From NCBI RefSeq assembly GCF_014839805.1, contig NC_051117.1, positions 8,122,001 through 8,186,000 on the forward strand: 64,000 nt of DNA, read 5' to 3'. Made by a program: the position numbers and the translations under genes. The stretch is from Manduca sexta. Its lineage: Eukaryota > Arthropoda > Insecta > Lepidoptera > Sphingidae. A model generated the notes under the pieces. That model searched no databases. It saw nothing but the letters and a program-made list of their open reading frames with translations, and was not told the DNA's origin. Shown here in pieces: positions 26,050 through 40,562 of the stretch (position 1 is its first letter; each line of letters starts with the position of its first letter).

Positions 26050-26947
26050 ATTACATCCATCAATCGTCGAATCAGAGCTCCATTTTTAATCTCAATTAAC
26101 TTCGAATAAATAGCAATTCCATTTGATTAAATTATATTAATTAATATATTTGCCCTTTAATATGAGAGTATACGGGGTAAATTCTACGAAAATTAATGGA
26201 TTAAACTAATTAAAATAATAAATAAATAGCTAGTTCCGTCTTTTGATTCTCTCTCGCTGTGTTGTCATCCTTCACGCTGGTCACCGCTCCAAACTGTCTT
26301 TAAGCTAGGATGAAAAAAACTAAATCTAAAAAATTAACAGTCTTCAGGAAGATTTTGGAAAGTTTACTTATGCAGGTTTTATGTTATCTGAAACAAGGAA
26401 AAAAATATTGTTACAATAAAGAAAGACATTTTCCATCTTGCCCAGGGGAATCTCATCGCAAATAACGGTTGCTGTTTCATTTCTATCAATCTAACTTATA
26501 AAGTTTTCATGACGTGGAGTTGTCCAAGTTTACATTGATAGCTTGCAGACGACGTAGCTTAGTAAACATAAAATATTTTTGAAGTCTCTGAAAGATGTAA
26601 GTAACACAAGAAATTAAGCAATTTATTATAATTATTACTTTTTCTAACTACAATTAAGCAAACATGCTTACTTAATTTAGTTCAGTCGCAATAGGTAAGA
26701 TATTAAAATATAAAGCATTAGTTTAAAACAAGTATTTGATAACATTACATATGTTTTCCAAGATTTGATCTTAACGGGCACTGTACAGACATGCACCTGG
26801 AGTAAATGGACTCATATTTAGGGAGACTATCAATTGTTGAGAAATTATTGTCTCTCGCAAGTCGCCACAATTATACCTGTACGAAACTTTACATACTCAA
26901 TACATCAAAATAATACACGGCATCCATACGAACGAATCATCATCATT

Positions 26948-27000
26948 TCAGCCGGGAATTGTCCACTGCTCGACATAGGCCTCCCCCATCGAGCGCCACA
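26948..27000 (-). pseudogene. LINE ORF 3' end fragment
   Basis: The minus strand reads WRSMGEAYVEQWTIPG then TGA, followed by AATGATGATG. It is the same motif as at 6702-6782 and 4498-4570, and sits between WNK and MON2. Confidence 0.6.
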
Positions 27001-27194
27001 AAACGAATACCAAGAATAATCTACAGAATAACTATGCAATCCCGCATGCTTCGGTTTCCCATACAGATGAAATTACATTACCACAAGTTACAACAATTGA
27101 TATTTATCTTCTAGAAAATTATAGTATTCGTATTGTATGAATGCGTATGAACTAGAGCGATGTTGTACCACTGTGTTGCAAGCTTTGTTGTAAG

Positions 27195-27425
27195 TGCCTC
27201 GGTGGCGTTGTAATGCGTGCGCGGTATAACCGTTCCGAGTTCCGAGGTTCGGAGCCCGAGCCGGGCAGTGATATAGGGATTTTCTGTTTAGTATCATCCT
27301 GGGGTCTGAAATTTGTGCTCGATATAGAGAAAGACTCACCCCTATTACTTGATGAGACGGAATACATAAGGCGAAAGGTAGGTGTCCTAATTGCACTTCT
27401 GTCTAACCCTTCTAAGACAGAGGCG
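27195..27425 (+). mobile_element. tRNA-like SINE between WNK and MON2
   Basis: GTGCCTCGGTGGCGTTGTAA, GAGGTTCGGAGCCCGAGCC and a body ending GCACTTCTGTCTAACCCTTC identify it as the family of 21751-21940. Confidence 0.65.
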
Positions 27426-28539
27426 TGATGTGTTTTTGTTATTGCTCTTTGTACGGCCATTAATGTCTTTCAACTAAGTCTCGATTCTCCCCTATTTCCT
27501 TCTGTTACCACTGTTTTCAATCGATATGACTGACAATGAATGAAACACTTTACTTTATACACCAAATGCAGTAACATGAGTATAATTTCTATATAATAAA
27601 AACATGCACTAATAGACGGATTTATGGCTAAAAAGCGATATCTTCCAGACAACCTATATAAAGAGACTTATATAGGCAAGCATCTCGATGACCCTAAAAT
27701 TTTAAAATCGGAAAGAAAGAGATAGAATGAGTACTAATTCTGTGGTACTGTACTCGGCTAGTGACCACTTATTATGAGGGGACTGCTAAAAAATATTAAC
27801 GACTACCTCTAAACTAAACTACGAGTTGCCACTTCAGAATTCAGCAACTAACCACAATATTTTTGACTCTCATCATCAGACATCATCTCCTATTCAACTC
27901 CGACAACTAAACTTACCATCAGGAGCAATGCTTATCCTTTACCAACTCAAAAAAAAATACCTTACTAGATTTTTCAATGCAAAACTATTACAACTTTCAT
28001 CATAATTTATAAAACCACAACGTTGTAACAACACAGAATGTTGCAAAGGTTCACGAAACACATTGTTTCTAACGACAAGTTTCCATCCTGTTGTTATCAG
28101 CAGGCTATTACCCTTTTAAGTGTGCGGTCGCCCTAAATAGCTCATTGCTAGTACTTAAAGCCGTGGAGAGTGGGTTTGCGAATATGGACCGTCGATCATA
28201 TCAGTTACAATGACGTCACGCCGTTTTATCTCTGGGGTGGACATAGGCTACCACAATATCGTAAAACTTATCCGTCCATCTGTCTTCCGTTGCTTGATGT
28301 TGGGAGGCGGGACGGTCGAGCACGAAATCAAATTTCTGGGAAATTTTGTGATCTTTCGAAACACGAACGAGTGTGACACGAATGAGTGTGGACGGATCAG
28401 TAAAATGAAACTAGATAAGGTCGGGCAACACTTTATGTAGTTTTGTTAACACCATTTGCACATGACTGCATCCTCCAGACGCCCACGACTGGCAGTCGGT
28501 TGACAATAAAATCTGAGTCAAAATTATAAAAAAACATAC

Positions 28540-28785
28540 ATTTCACGCCTTTATCCCCGAAGGGGTAGGCAAGGGTGCAACGAAGGCACCCACTTTCCGC
28601 CATTTGTGTTACATCCCATGTAATGGGTCGAGCCTATCAACCAATCACGCACATATTCCAAACTCTATGCCGATACTGATAAAAAAACTTAACATAGCCT
28701 TGCCCAACCCGAGATTCGAACTTGGATCTCAGAGCGGTGTAGTACCACGCACACATAACTACGTCATCAAGCTAGTCATATACAT
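28540..28785 (-). mobile_element. tRNA-like SINE between WNK and MON2, minus strand
   Basis: Begins CACGCCTTTATCCCCGAAGG and ends with the inverted B box (GAGATTCGAACTTGGATCTC) and A box region (ATAACTACGTCATCAAGC). Same family as 21751-21940. A related tail fragment lies at 30505-30570. Confidence 0.65.
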
Positions 28786-31700
28786 ATTTCAAAATCTTGC
28801 ACCGCCTCATTTTAACGAGATAAGAACAGATGGTAGACTAAAGAAATCACAAAAAATTGTAAAAGAAATAATTGCGTCTAATACATCGTTGTTATATGAG
28901 AAACGCTGGCAGTTATAAATAAATGAAAATCACTGTATAATATATGAGGACCTTTTAACATGCCAACTCGTAACTTCGCTATAAAAACTAAGACCAACTG
29001 GCGCCAATAAATAAGTTATGCTACAAAAACACCACTAGTGCTAGCCTAACCTGATATAGTGCTTGACTATTATCTAGATAAATACAAGAGCTATGTCAAC
29101 AGATATTTTTTATTAAAATCGGAGACTTGTAAATGAGCTTCATTTGCAATAGTAATAAAGCCTGTCTGCTGTGTACATCCGTTTTCTTTTGTGGTTTTAA
29201 TGCAGATTAGTTTTATGTTAAGCGTTGATACTGCAAATGTAGGATATGAAATAAAAAAGTTATTATACATCTAGATTTTAGGATCTTTGTCACATAAATT
29301 AAGGGTTTGTAAAGGTAATGATTTGCAGAAGTGATAGCTCTAAATAATATTACTCCTACTAGCTTATCATATACATTTGTCAATTAGTAACTTTAAATTA
29401 CATTCATAGTAAAAGATGTTCATATTAAGATTATGGTTCCCGAAGAAACTTTAACTTCTATAAAAAGCTTGTAAATAAATTGTTTGTATGAAACTTCCAT
29501 TAGCTTGCACTTAGTTCAGGTGAAAGAACAATTTAATGATAAGTACTTGAAGTTCTAAAAGAAGCCAATCAAATTACATCATACATAGTTGAAAAAAATA
29601 ATATAACATATTTTTGTCTAATGAGTACCTATTGAATATAGGTATGCATATGTATATGCCTTTAATCAAATGTAAACTTTATACAGTCATTTTCACATTG
29701 CAATATTAAATAGAACTACATACTCGTCTTCACCTATACAAACATTATGCCAAAAATCATCCATGAACAAATATTTGCACCAAAAATCAGTTTAACTTTT
29801 CTGATTTTTTTTATCATTTTGTAGTATTTTCAAAATATGATGTATGCGCGAGTGAATTTTTGACTCAGCGTGGTGTTGCCGCTGCTTCGAATTCTCTTAG
29901 AGTAGTAGTAGCAGCATCAGGGTGTGTAAAATGAAAGTTACTTTCCATTAATATTTATTTTGTTCCAAACCTATCCTTTTTTATTTTATATCTATGGTTT
30001 GATTCACTTATTCTAGTGTTATTTTCCAAAATAAGTATGTGGTTTCATTTAGTGACACAATGTCGAAATTATCTTCTATGTAAAGAAATTTTATAATAAT
30101 GCTAGATATACATTATCCTATTTAATCTTCAAAATAAATGGCCACGTAAACCACATATATTTAGGAACTGTATGATTGATAGGCCTCATAGTAAATAACA
30201 ATATAAAAAATATAGAAGGGGATAAAAATTATTTATCCAATTCTAAGGATTAATATATGAACATTAACTTTACCAGAGATATGCTCTGACCCTTATCATT
30301 AGAATAAATCTCTGATGTGTATGTCTGAATCTGTGTATCATTGACAGATTGCTAGACAGCTGTAGCAGTTTATTTATATCACAAATATTATTAGAAAAAG
30401 ATAAATAGCTGACAAATAGGTATGGCAAAATAATTGACAATTACTACTGAATAATTTACATTTTTGTAATAGTATTGCATTGTTTCGATTTATGTAATAA
30501 ACACACTTCACACCTTCATCACCACACGGGTAGGCAGAGGTGCAAGTTTTCATCTGTGTATTCCGTCCATGTATAATAAATACTATTACGACAACATTGA
30601 AGTAAATAAAATAGTATACACAACATATTTACCAGTCACAAATGCACAATGGAAATTGTGACAAGTTGTAAAATGAATTTTACACCACATAATGAGTTAC
30701 AAGAAATGTGCTAATGAGTGTTTTGATACTCAGCTGGGCAGTGTTTACACAACACGCCAGCATTACTACACAATGCACAACACAAACTGATCATAAACAA
30801 TTTTATTAGTATTTGACAACAGTGAAGGTCGAAAGGAATTACACCAGGAAAAATCTTCAATAATGTCAAAAATATTTTGCAGCATTCTGGACATTAATGT
30901 GCCCACATTAAAGACCACAGTGACCACACAAAAACCCCCTTGTAAGTGCTGTGTTATTTACAAATCTAAGCACGAACATGCTGTATTGTTTACTGATTGT
31001 TCGCAGATCATCGCACACTCGAAACCTACACTTCTACAAGCAATTTACAAAGGCAGAAAAGTAATAGTAAGACATCACCGCCGTCCGCCACTTACCAGCA
31101 AAAAAAATACTTTCTACACTCGCGAAAACTGTGTGCCGGCATGAAAAACATTACGGGAACACTCGATAGTTCGATTACGAACCACAAAACCATTGACATA
31201 GCACACTTAGACACCCGTACATTGCACTCGCGTCTCTCCGTGTTCTATTATAGATATGTGATAAAATCCGCAGACATCGTTCAGTCTATTGCAGTAAATG
31301 GCGCATAGCTGAATCAAGCTGAATAAATAGGAGTAAAAAACTGTAATGACAGCACGTCAGGTTCAGAAAGCGAAATTCTATAGGTAATTGCTAGTTTTGT
31401 ACCTTGGTATCGGCATCGTCGGGTGCGTCAACGTTTTTATCGCCTCATAAACGATACATTAGCTAAATTGATATCGGATTCTATAAATACTTACAAATAA
31501 AAATCTGGAATCACACCATTGTTTTTTCTTCTGCACAATCAGTGATCAATGTTGCTACAGTTGAAAAAATACTTGCCGTGAAAAGTGGGTCATCATCGAT
31601 CAATTACATCTTTCTTTCACTTTCCCTTTGTAGCTGTACTAATTCACATTCCCGTTTTTATATTTATGCTATATATATAAAACATTATCTAACACGTAAG

Positions 31701-32008
31701 CTAATTTAAGGAAAATGGAATCAATTGTATTTATTTTCCTGTGTGATAATAATATTTTGATTAAATCCTACAGTGTTATATTATTTTTTGTGTTATGTTT
31801 TAATATTTCTTAAAAGTTATTTGACTAATACGGATCAATTTGTAACAGTAATCATATAAAATTCTGTATTTTTTCTGAAAGTCAAAATTATTGGAAAATC
31901 TATTTCATTTTTATGGCAACATTATAACATACTTTTCTACTACAGCCGTCTTCACGCAGCATGTAATTGAAAAATGTCATTATAATTTAACCCGTCATGA
32001 CTTGTCAA

Positions 32009-32095
32009 ACAGCTACGCGTGTGACGGAAAAATAACCTTATTATGTAGTATATAAGGTTATAATCCCGTGACACACGCAAATGTCATGTAGCTGT
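32009..32095. repeat. 87-bp inverted repeat upstream of MON2
   Basis: ACAGCTACGCGTGTGACGG and ATAACCTTA are mirrored by TAAGGTTAT and CCCGTGACACACGC...GTAGCTGT around a short centre. It is most likely a small MITE; no other copy was seen in the window. Confidence 0.65.
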
Positions 32096-32097
32096 CT

Positions 32098-32115
32098 TGG
32101 CTCGCCGGCGAGCCA
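32098..32115. repeat. 18-bp perfect GC palindrome
   Basis: TGGCTCGCCGGCGAGCCA is fully self-complementary and stands out in AT-rich DNA about 490 bases upstream of the MON2 ATG. It could be a binding site for a dimeric protein or part of the adjoining inverted repeat. Confidence 0.6.
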
Positions 32116-32606
32116 CGAGAGACCAAGAGTTTAAAAATATCTAAGTATATTATGTGCTTAAAATTATTTTTATTACCTAATCAATGATTAAACAAATAAT
32201 TTTAACCACATATTGTATATATATTAAAGTTACTGTATTAGAGTAATTTTCGTGACGGAAATATGCACGTCAATGATTCGACTACATGTTATTTATAACG
32301 GAACGCGGGGGGTTCTCGTTCAGAAATAATCTATAAGTGTATTTTATTTTACAATATGAATATGTAATAAGTATTGCATTTAAAATATATATACTACGTA
32401 TGCAGCAGTTTCTCTGGACTAATGTGATTTAATTGTAAAACAATTCATAATTTTAAGCAATTATTTAACCAGTTTAAATGTCAAAAAAATAATTTCTGAA
32501 CTGAAATCTGTGATGTCGATTGTGTACACGGCATAATTTTTAATTTCTTTGATTTTTTACGTAAAATGTGAAGTGAATATCAGTATTGTGAACAATAAAA
32601 TAAACA

Positions 32607-35600
32607 ATGGCATTCGTGAGTGCAGTTACAGGTGATGACTCCACGAAGAAATTCATGGAGGTCCTCCAAAGTGACTTTAAGACACTGAGTTTGGAAACTA
32701 AAAAGAAATATCCTCAAATAAGAGAGGTTCCGTAAATTTAATACATTTGTTATATTACAGCTCATATGTCGAATCCTTTGCAAACCCTTATTACTATTGA
32801 CCAAAACGTGCTCTGTTTATTTCTGAAATAAAATCTGTTTCCCCATACAGTTCTGATGAACAATTGAAATTATTTAATTAGCTGTTTCCAAGGTCTATTC
32901 ACACACGAACTAGTGTACATATTAATTGTGTAGTATGTTAAAATGCAATAATTGTGCAATGCTATGCAAGGAGCTGTTTTATTCAATATTTATGACTAGA
33001 CATACTCTAAAATTTTAGGCTTGTGATGAAGCTATAGAGAAGCTATCATTGGCTGCAAATAACCCTCAAGCGTCGCTGTATGGTGTGGTGAATCAAATAT
33101 TGTACCCATTAGTTCAAGGATGTGAGTCCAAAGACTTGAAAATTATCAAGGTAAGAATGTGAGAAAGAAAATTCTCAAATGTGGCGATACAAATATACTT
33201 TGTTCTAATTTATTTGGTAATCAGTCTTATTAGAATATTTGCTCAGAACTCTTGCATTGTTCTCCTATTTACATGATGAAAAGTAGCCTAAAGCAACCAT
33301 TCATAATGTAGCATCACAATAATTTTACAAATCAGGGCAACCGTTTCAAAGTATGTGAAACAAAAAGAAAATCAGATATATCTTATAATTATAAGGATAT
33401 AATAACAAACCGTTGATCTACATTCTTCCAAGAGTTATTTTAATCTGATTTACATTTCCCTTAACTTGCTTCCTCTAGCATGTCTAGTAACATCTGAGCT
33501 AAATATCCAGTTCCAAGTATAGCATATTAATATTACCAGTTATAGTACCTTACCATGAGACTAGCATTAATAAATACTATTTAAATAACTAGCGACCCGC
33601 CCCGGCTTCACATGGGTGCAATGCTGATACTAAATACACTACAGAAAAACTGTGAACATTGTATATAAAAACATAGCGGCCCGCTCTGGCTTCGCATGGG
33701 TATAACATAACAAAATAACAGTATTACTCCACTATTTAATGGATGTTATTATACATATAAACCTTCCCCTTGAAACACTCTATCTATTAAAAAAAAATGC
33801 ATCAAAATCCGTTGCGTAGTTTTAATGATTTAAAGATACATAGGGACAGAGAAAGTGACTTTGTTTTATACTATGTAGTGATTAAAAAAGGCAGAATTCA
33901 GATCTATATATAAAATACAAAGTAATGATTTACACATTCTATTTTAATTATCCTGTGAAAAAAGGATACTTTGTTACAGATGCTATTTTTTATTGCTTTG
34001 AATGATGAAACAAACTTGCCATTTGCCTGATGGTAAGCGATACAACCACCCATAAATAGTAGTAACACCATCCAACACCTTGAATTACAAAGTATTGTTT
34101 GGTATTCCACTGCATTCACCATCCTGAGACATGAGATGTAAAGTCTTGTCCAGTAGTTACAGTAGCTACAATGTCCATAAAGCTGAAACACAACAGTGAC
34201 TACACACTGCTGCTTGGCGGCAGAAATAGATATTGCGATGGTACCTACCCAGACAGACGCTCACATATGAGAGACCTACCGGCAGTAATAGCTAGTTACA
34301 ATTGTACTGTTCCCAGCTATATCCATTAGTGTAACTATTTATCATTATGAGGGTTATTAATATATTGCCTCTGGGGAATACAGTTTTTCACACAATTGTT
34401 TGGAGTTTCTAAGAATGTCTGTTGTCCTCATTTTCAATATTAGGTCACTTGTTAGTTGGACATGAATTTTAAATTGATATGTGTATAGCGTTTTAAAAAC
34501 ATTGCTATTGATGTGGTCATGACAATATTTAATTATTTTATTAGGTTTGGGTTGGCTAATAAAATAATAATAATTGAACTGTGTTTTTATAATTCTTAAG
34601 TATTGACAATGAACTAAAGTTTGTTTTTTTTTGTTTTATAAAAATGCAGCCCCCTTACAGTTTCCCAATTAAATGCGATTTGAAAGTCGATGTTTCAATT
34701 TTGATGTTTGTGATTTATTGAGAGACAAATCCGTATCCTTATGAAAAAACATGCACATTGATCTAATTGATAGTTATGTTATATAATACAGAGAATTTTT
34801 TATGGGTGTCTCAAATTATGTGAGTCTGGATGGATAGATGCCACTAAAATGTCTATTTGTGCCCCCAAGCAGCCACTCTTGTTACTAAGCATTATGCAGC
34901 TTATTATTTAATATCTCAATGTAACAGTGTAACAATCACACTGAAATATTGATTTGTTATTCTTACTGAATAGTAGCCCTACCGTCAAGCTAAAGTCTTC
35001 ATATTAATTTAATATAAAAAAGTTAGTCATTCAATTTTGGCCAGTTTGAGAATCAGATCATTTTCCCACATTATCCAATAATAAAATGGTTTCAAATTAT
35101 TGAAAGTAATATTTGTCTCACATAACTACTAATCAACCTAACTCTACCCCAGTTCTGCCTCGGAACGATCCAACGTCTTATCGCCCAACAAGGCATAGAT
35201 GCCAAAGGCGCGCGGCATGTGGTGGATTGCCTCTACAACCTGGGACAGAGTGGCGTCCTGGAGCTGAAGCTGCTGCAGACTGCAGCGCTGTTGATGACAA
35301 CATCGGACTTGGTGCATGGCGACACTCTGGCCAGGGTAAGAACATCATACTGATGACAAAATTAACAGGGAACAATAATTATAACTCTGTTGTAAAGTAG
35401 TTTAAATTTAGTCGAGAAAACTTGTCAAATATGGTGTATGTTGTCCTCATATTAGAATAGTCATTTAATACTACTCAGCTACTAATTTATAAATTGCTAG
35501 TCCAATAAACTGGCTAATCAGTTTTTAAAAGAAATGTTTATTTTAAATAATATTTTAATACATAAACAAAGGCAACAATAAACCCACACAGACAATGGTG

Positions 35601-38600
35601 ATGTGCATGCGCATGGTGTCGACTACTGAGACGCGCGACGTGAGCACGAGCCACGCAGCCGCCGCCACCGTCAGGCAGCTGGTGGCGCTGGTGTTCGAAC
35701 GGGCACTCGCTGAAGCTGATGGTACGTATAATGCCATGTTTCTTTTTTTATTATTGCTGTGAATGACGAGACGAGCTTGCCGTTCGCCTGATGATAAGCG
35801 CTACAACCGCCCATAAACAAAAGAAACGCTATCCAACACCTTAAAATACAGAATATTGTTTGGTATTCCCCTGCGCTCGTCATCCCGAGACGTGAGATGT
35901 AAGTCATTATGTCCAGTAGTTACACTGGCTACAATGTCCTTCAAACCGGATCACAACAATGACTACACACTGTTGCTTGGCGACAGAAATAGACATTACG
36001 GTGGTACCTATCCAAGCGGACTCTCACATATGAGAGGAATACCACCAGTAGAGTCCTGGTGAGCCTCGTCTTATGATTATAGCCGGCAAACAATTTGAGC
36101 TCATTACCGCGGAATTGGGGATTGTTTTGTACCTAAATGTAGCTACACCACACTGTACCGTCCTCAAGTTATGTGGTTATTATATCTCGCATTACCTCGC
36201 TGAGACTTACTGTCGTTTTTGGTCGGAAACAAAAGACATGACGCGCAAAATTAAAACTGAGATTAGTAACATTACTGCTGAGGCTCAAAATCAATTAATC
36301 ATTGATAGTTTGTTTGAGTTAGGGAGTGGCATGACAAAAGCTGTTTAAAAATCAACCCTATGTAATGTAGGTGTGCTATGACTTAAGAAATTAATTATCA
36401 ACGTATTAAAATCCCTATTTCAGATTTAACAATTTCTAGGAACATGAGAAGTAGTTTTATAGTTCCCACTAATGACTGATACAAGTTAAAACCACTATTC
36501 CGCAATTTTGTTTCTCATACAAATTTAGATAAAGTTGATTTTTCAATGTCTCTAAATGTTTGATATGTTAAATTTTAATTGCTTTATCACAAGCAATGTA
36601 TGTAGATAAGTACCCAAGTGTCCGATAATCTATTTAGATTATCTCATGCCATTAAGTTTTAGAACAATTTGTTGTTCAATATTATCTCATATTATGTCGG
36701 ATTACTATCAATAGTCATAAAAGAGATGATATAAAAATATATATAAATAATAATATACACTGGGTTGTATGTCATATATGAGGGTTCTGGATACCTACAT
36801 ATAGTCTAGCAGCCGTTTTTAATAAAAGATCCCAATCTCAATCCGATTCCGAGAATGAACCAATCAAAATAACTTATTTGGAAGCGTGTCAAGAATACTA
36901 CGTTCTGATTGGTCCATTTTTGAGATTGAAAAAAGCGATTGGGATCGTTTTTTGAAAATTGCCAGGCAGTGCAAGCACTGTTGTATTTCAATAAGGCAGA
37001 AAATGTAACCAGTTTGTTTTCGGGACATTATGAGTCTTAACTTCTTATTTTTTAGGATGACTGCAATTCAAACTTCTTTTTAAAATAAAATAAAATAAAA
37101 TTCATCACGTAGGCGAACATAGTTGCGCTTATGATAAGTCAAGTTACATGAGAATATTTAATTATTACTCCAATTAAGTCGCTTAGATAACTACGGACCT
37201 TTTATATTGGACACAAATTAATAAATGCAAGAGGTCAAAGTAAATAAAGAAGCCAGCCTGGACTGGCAGGAAAGAAGAAATAAAAAAGATGTATAATATA
37301 ATCTTAATAAAGATAAAGTTAGATTTTGGTGTTGTTACTGCTTGTAAGTGGTTACAACGCTGCTCGCCTCAAAAGTCAATTAAAATACTCAAAATTTATC
37401 GCACACACACATAACAGAAAAACACAGTTTATGTATTATGGATTTACTATGTCTACAATTCTATGCACTTATCTAGAGTTTGAAAATACTTTTATACTTA
37501 TCGCGAAAGGATTTCGCTTTTAGTATCGAGACTAAACGCGTGTGTCGTGAAATCTTATTTGTTATCCCTGGATTGAATACAGATGATGGATAAAAACTTA
37601 ATCATAAGTGCAAGATCGGAGAAGGAAGCCCACGATGTCCTAATACATAGTTTGCGTACGCATCACTGTATTACTGGAAATGTGTAATTAACGAGTAGTG
37701 AGTAATCGATTAATATTGATTACAGGTACGCTGAAAGTGAATCCGGCGGATGTGAGAATTCAAACGAATAATAAGGCGCCAAAGGATCTTAAACCTTGCG
37801 CTGTTGATGCATATCTTATTTTACAAGTGAGTACTTTTTGACTATTAGGTAGCAATATAGCGATTAATTGGTAGCCAAATGGTTGAAGGTGTCCCGTGTC
37901 TGTATATACAGGGTGATTCATTACATGGGTATCATATTAAAATCTCATAATAATAATAAATAATATCAGCCCTGTATTATATACTTGTCCACTGCTGAGC
38001 ACGGGCCTCCTCTACTACTGAGAGGGATTGGGCCTTAGTCCACCACGCTGGCCTAGTGCGGATTGGTCGACTTCACACACCTTCGAAATTCCTATAGAGA
38101 ACTTCTCAGATGTGCAGGTTTCCTCACGATGTTTTCCTTCACCATTAAAGCGAACGATAAATTCACAAAGAATACACACATGATTTTTTTTCAATATATT
38201 AAATCTCATAATATTAATTCTTATTTTACATAAATTGCATTGTAGAAATAATATATTTTTATATGTTTTATGCTTTAAAAGTAACCGATTAGCGACAACC
38301 TACCATTATTTATTTTTAAAACACAAACGGATGACTGAACTTTTTCCAATTTAGATATTTGTCTGCTTATATCGTCTCTGCCGACTTTGTCTAAAAAAAA
38401 AACGGTCACGGCACCTGATGGTAAGCGGAGTGGGGTCCAGGTAGTGATTAATTTGACCATTAATTTTCAGGATATAATTCAACTGATAAATGGCGATGCG
38501 GCCCACTGGCTGGTGGGCACTGCTGATGTGCCAAAGACCTTCGGGTTGGAGTTACTGGATACTGTGCTGACTGATTTTTCACCTGTATTTTTTAAGGTAA

Positions 38601-40562
38601 TGACAATTATCTTGGAATTGATGAAGTTCCTTCATATAATAGAATACAATTAATTATTGTTTTAGTGGTGTCGAAGAATAAATGTGGATTATTTGTTGCA
38701 GATATCTGAATTCAGATTTTTACTAAAGGAACACGTCTGTGCTTTGATCATACGATTGTTTTCCCCGAATGTTAAATATCGGTAAGTACCTAAAAAATAT
38801 TCATCACAGATGTAAACGTGCATGGGTACAAACATTTAGAGAAAAAAGTTGAAAAAAAAAAAACATAAAAAATATATAATTACACTTGAATTAAAACAAA
38901 GGAATATCTTTTAGACTTTTGCATTTTTATTTTATTTTTTTGTTTCAGTATCAAAGTAAGATAACAATAAAATGTACAAGATAACGCATTTTTACATGAA
39001 TCAATTATGTGTTATTTTCAAAGGTTAAAAAAAATTAAGCGTCTAATTCATCCACGCATATTTATATCAAACCCGTCCAAAATGACATTTAGAATACGTC
39101 AATAATTGCCCCCCAGGGCCGCATTCACGTCCCTGCACATACCGGGCGCGGCGCCCCCCAACACGCAGCCCGGCGCGGGACCCAACAGCCCCGCCACTGG
39201 CGACCGGCCGCATTTCCCCGTCACTATGCGGCTGCTGAGGCTTGTCTCCATAATCGTGCATAAATACCACTCAGTGTTGGTAAGTGATTGTAATAATTAA
39301 TGCTTGTGTTCAATACTGCAATATGTGAAAATAATGTGTATTATGTGTTTTCTTTGTTGTAAACTTAAAAAAAAAAGTCTAGGAGGTTGCAAATATTTGT
39401 TATAACAATATACTAGGAAGACTGTATGTTAGGAATTTTCAATTGTTTGTAACTAGTTTTGTAAACCTAATAAAAAAATAACGGAGTATGAATGAGATAC
39501 CGTAAAATGGGATGGATGGAAATGTCAGGGTCAATAGGGACAACAATGGTTATATTGAAGAATCATACGAATAAAGTTATATCATTTTAATCTGATCTAA
39601 AATGTAAACTTATCTAATCGATAATTAAAATTTGTTAACAACCATAATGGAAATAAAATATGGGTCCATTCCTAGCATACCCATTCGCTCCATTTTATTT
39701 AATTTTTGACTTATCATATATCAATATAACAAATAAATATTATTCAGTAAATTTTCTTATGATACCACTTTGTTCATTGTAGGTGACAGAATGCGAAATA
39801 TTCCTATCATTGACGATAAAGTTCTTGGACCCCGACAAACCGCTGTGGCAGAGAGCTCTCGCGCTAGAGGTGCTGCACAAAATGACGATACAACCAAGTA
39901 AGTCAACAATATGATTCCATTATTACAATACGTTAAATAATCTTCAAGGTATATGTTTAACTGCCGCTTTCAATAATCAACCCCAATCTCAATCTTCAGT
40001 CCGATTCGAGAATGAACCAATCACAATAATTCATTTGTAAACATGTCAGAATATACTTTGTTCTGGTTGGTCTATTTTTGAGATAGGTCGAATAAAGCGA
40101 TTGAGATCGTTTATTGAAAACGGGTTTAAGAAGAATTCTTAATGCAGATTTTTTGTTACCTTAGGAAAAATTACACAGGGTGTTATAAAAAAGGTGGTAA
40201 CAAATTTAACTTACAAAATAAATTTTACTACAAAAAATATACTCTATTCGTGTGTTTGTGTTTGTATATAATCTAACCAAGAAAATAAAAAACCTCGCCA
40301 TGTTATAATGCAATATAAAACGAATTCCTTGCACTATGATAGTGGCACCCCTGGTTTTATTGACCTGGTCAAGATAGTACACCGATTACTCCAAGATTAT
40401 AAAGTTTATGCATTATTCCCTGTGCGTCAGATCTGCTGAAGGCGTTCTGCGAGTGCTACGACATGAAGCCGCACGCGACCAACATATTCCAGGACATCGT
40501 GAACGCTCTCGGCGCGTACGTGCAGAGCTTGTTCGTCGCTTCTAACGTCAACACTCCTGCAG
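32607..40562 (+). CDS. Mon2: MON2 exons 1-10: DCB and HUS regions (residues 1-427)
   Basis: Exons 32607-32726, 33019-33150, 35153-35335, 35592-35721, 37726-37826, 38471-38596, 38702-38781, 39117-39279, 39783-39897, 40431-40562. Exons 1-4 encode the helical DCB (dimerisation/cyclophilin-binding) region, with [22 protein letters not shown] and AAATVRQLV as family signatures. Exons 6-10 encode the HUS region ([31 protein letters not shown], then AFCECYDMK and [16 protein letters not shown]). Exon 8 carries a Pro/Gly/Asn-rich insert ([16 protein letters not shown]) before the conserved [20 protein letters not shown]. Introns 2, 4 and 10 hold repeats; intron 10 holds a whole nested gene. Confidence 0.95.

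Larger units (their letters stand above)
26050..32606. other. WNK-MON2 intergenic region
   Basis: The start codons of the two divergent genes are 6.5 kb apart. Apart from LINE and SINE fragments at 26948-27000, 27195-27425, 28540-28785 and 30505-30570, and the inverted repeats at 32009-32115, the DNA is AT-rich. Open frames at 28170-28440 and 30863-31308 have no recognisable domain and AT-type codon use. Transcription starts of both genes should lie here; an arthropod-like TCAGT occurs at 32579, only 27 bases before the MON2 ATG. Confidence 0.5.

Noticed and set aside
28604..28918. 104-codon plus-strand open frame
   Set aside because: Most of it is antisense SINE sequence (28540-28785).
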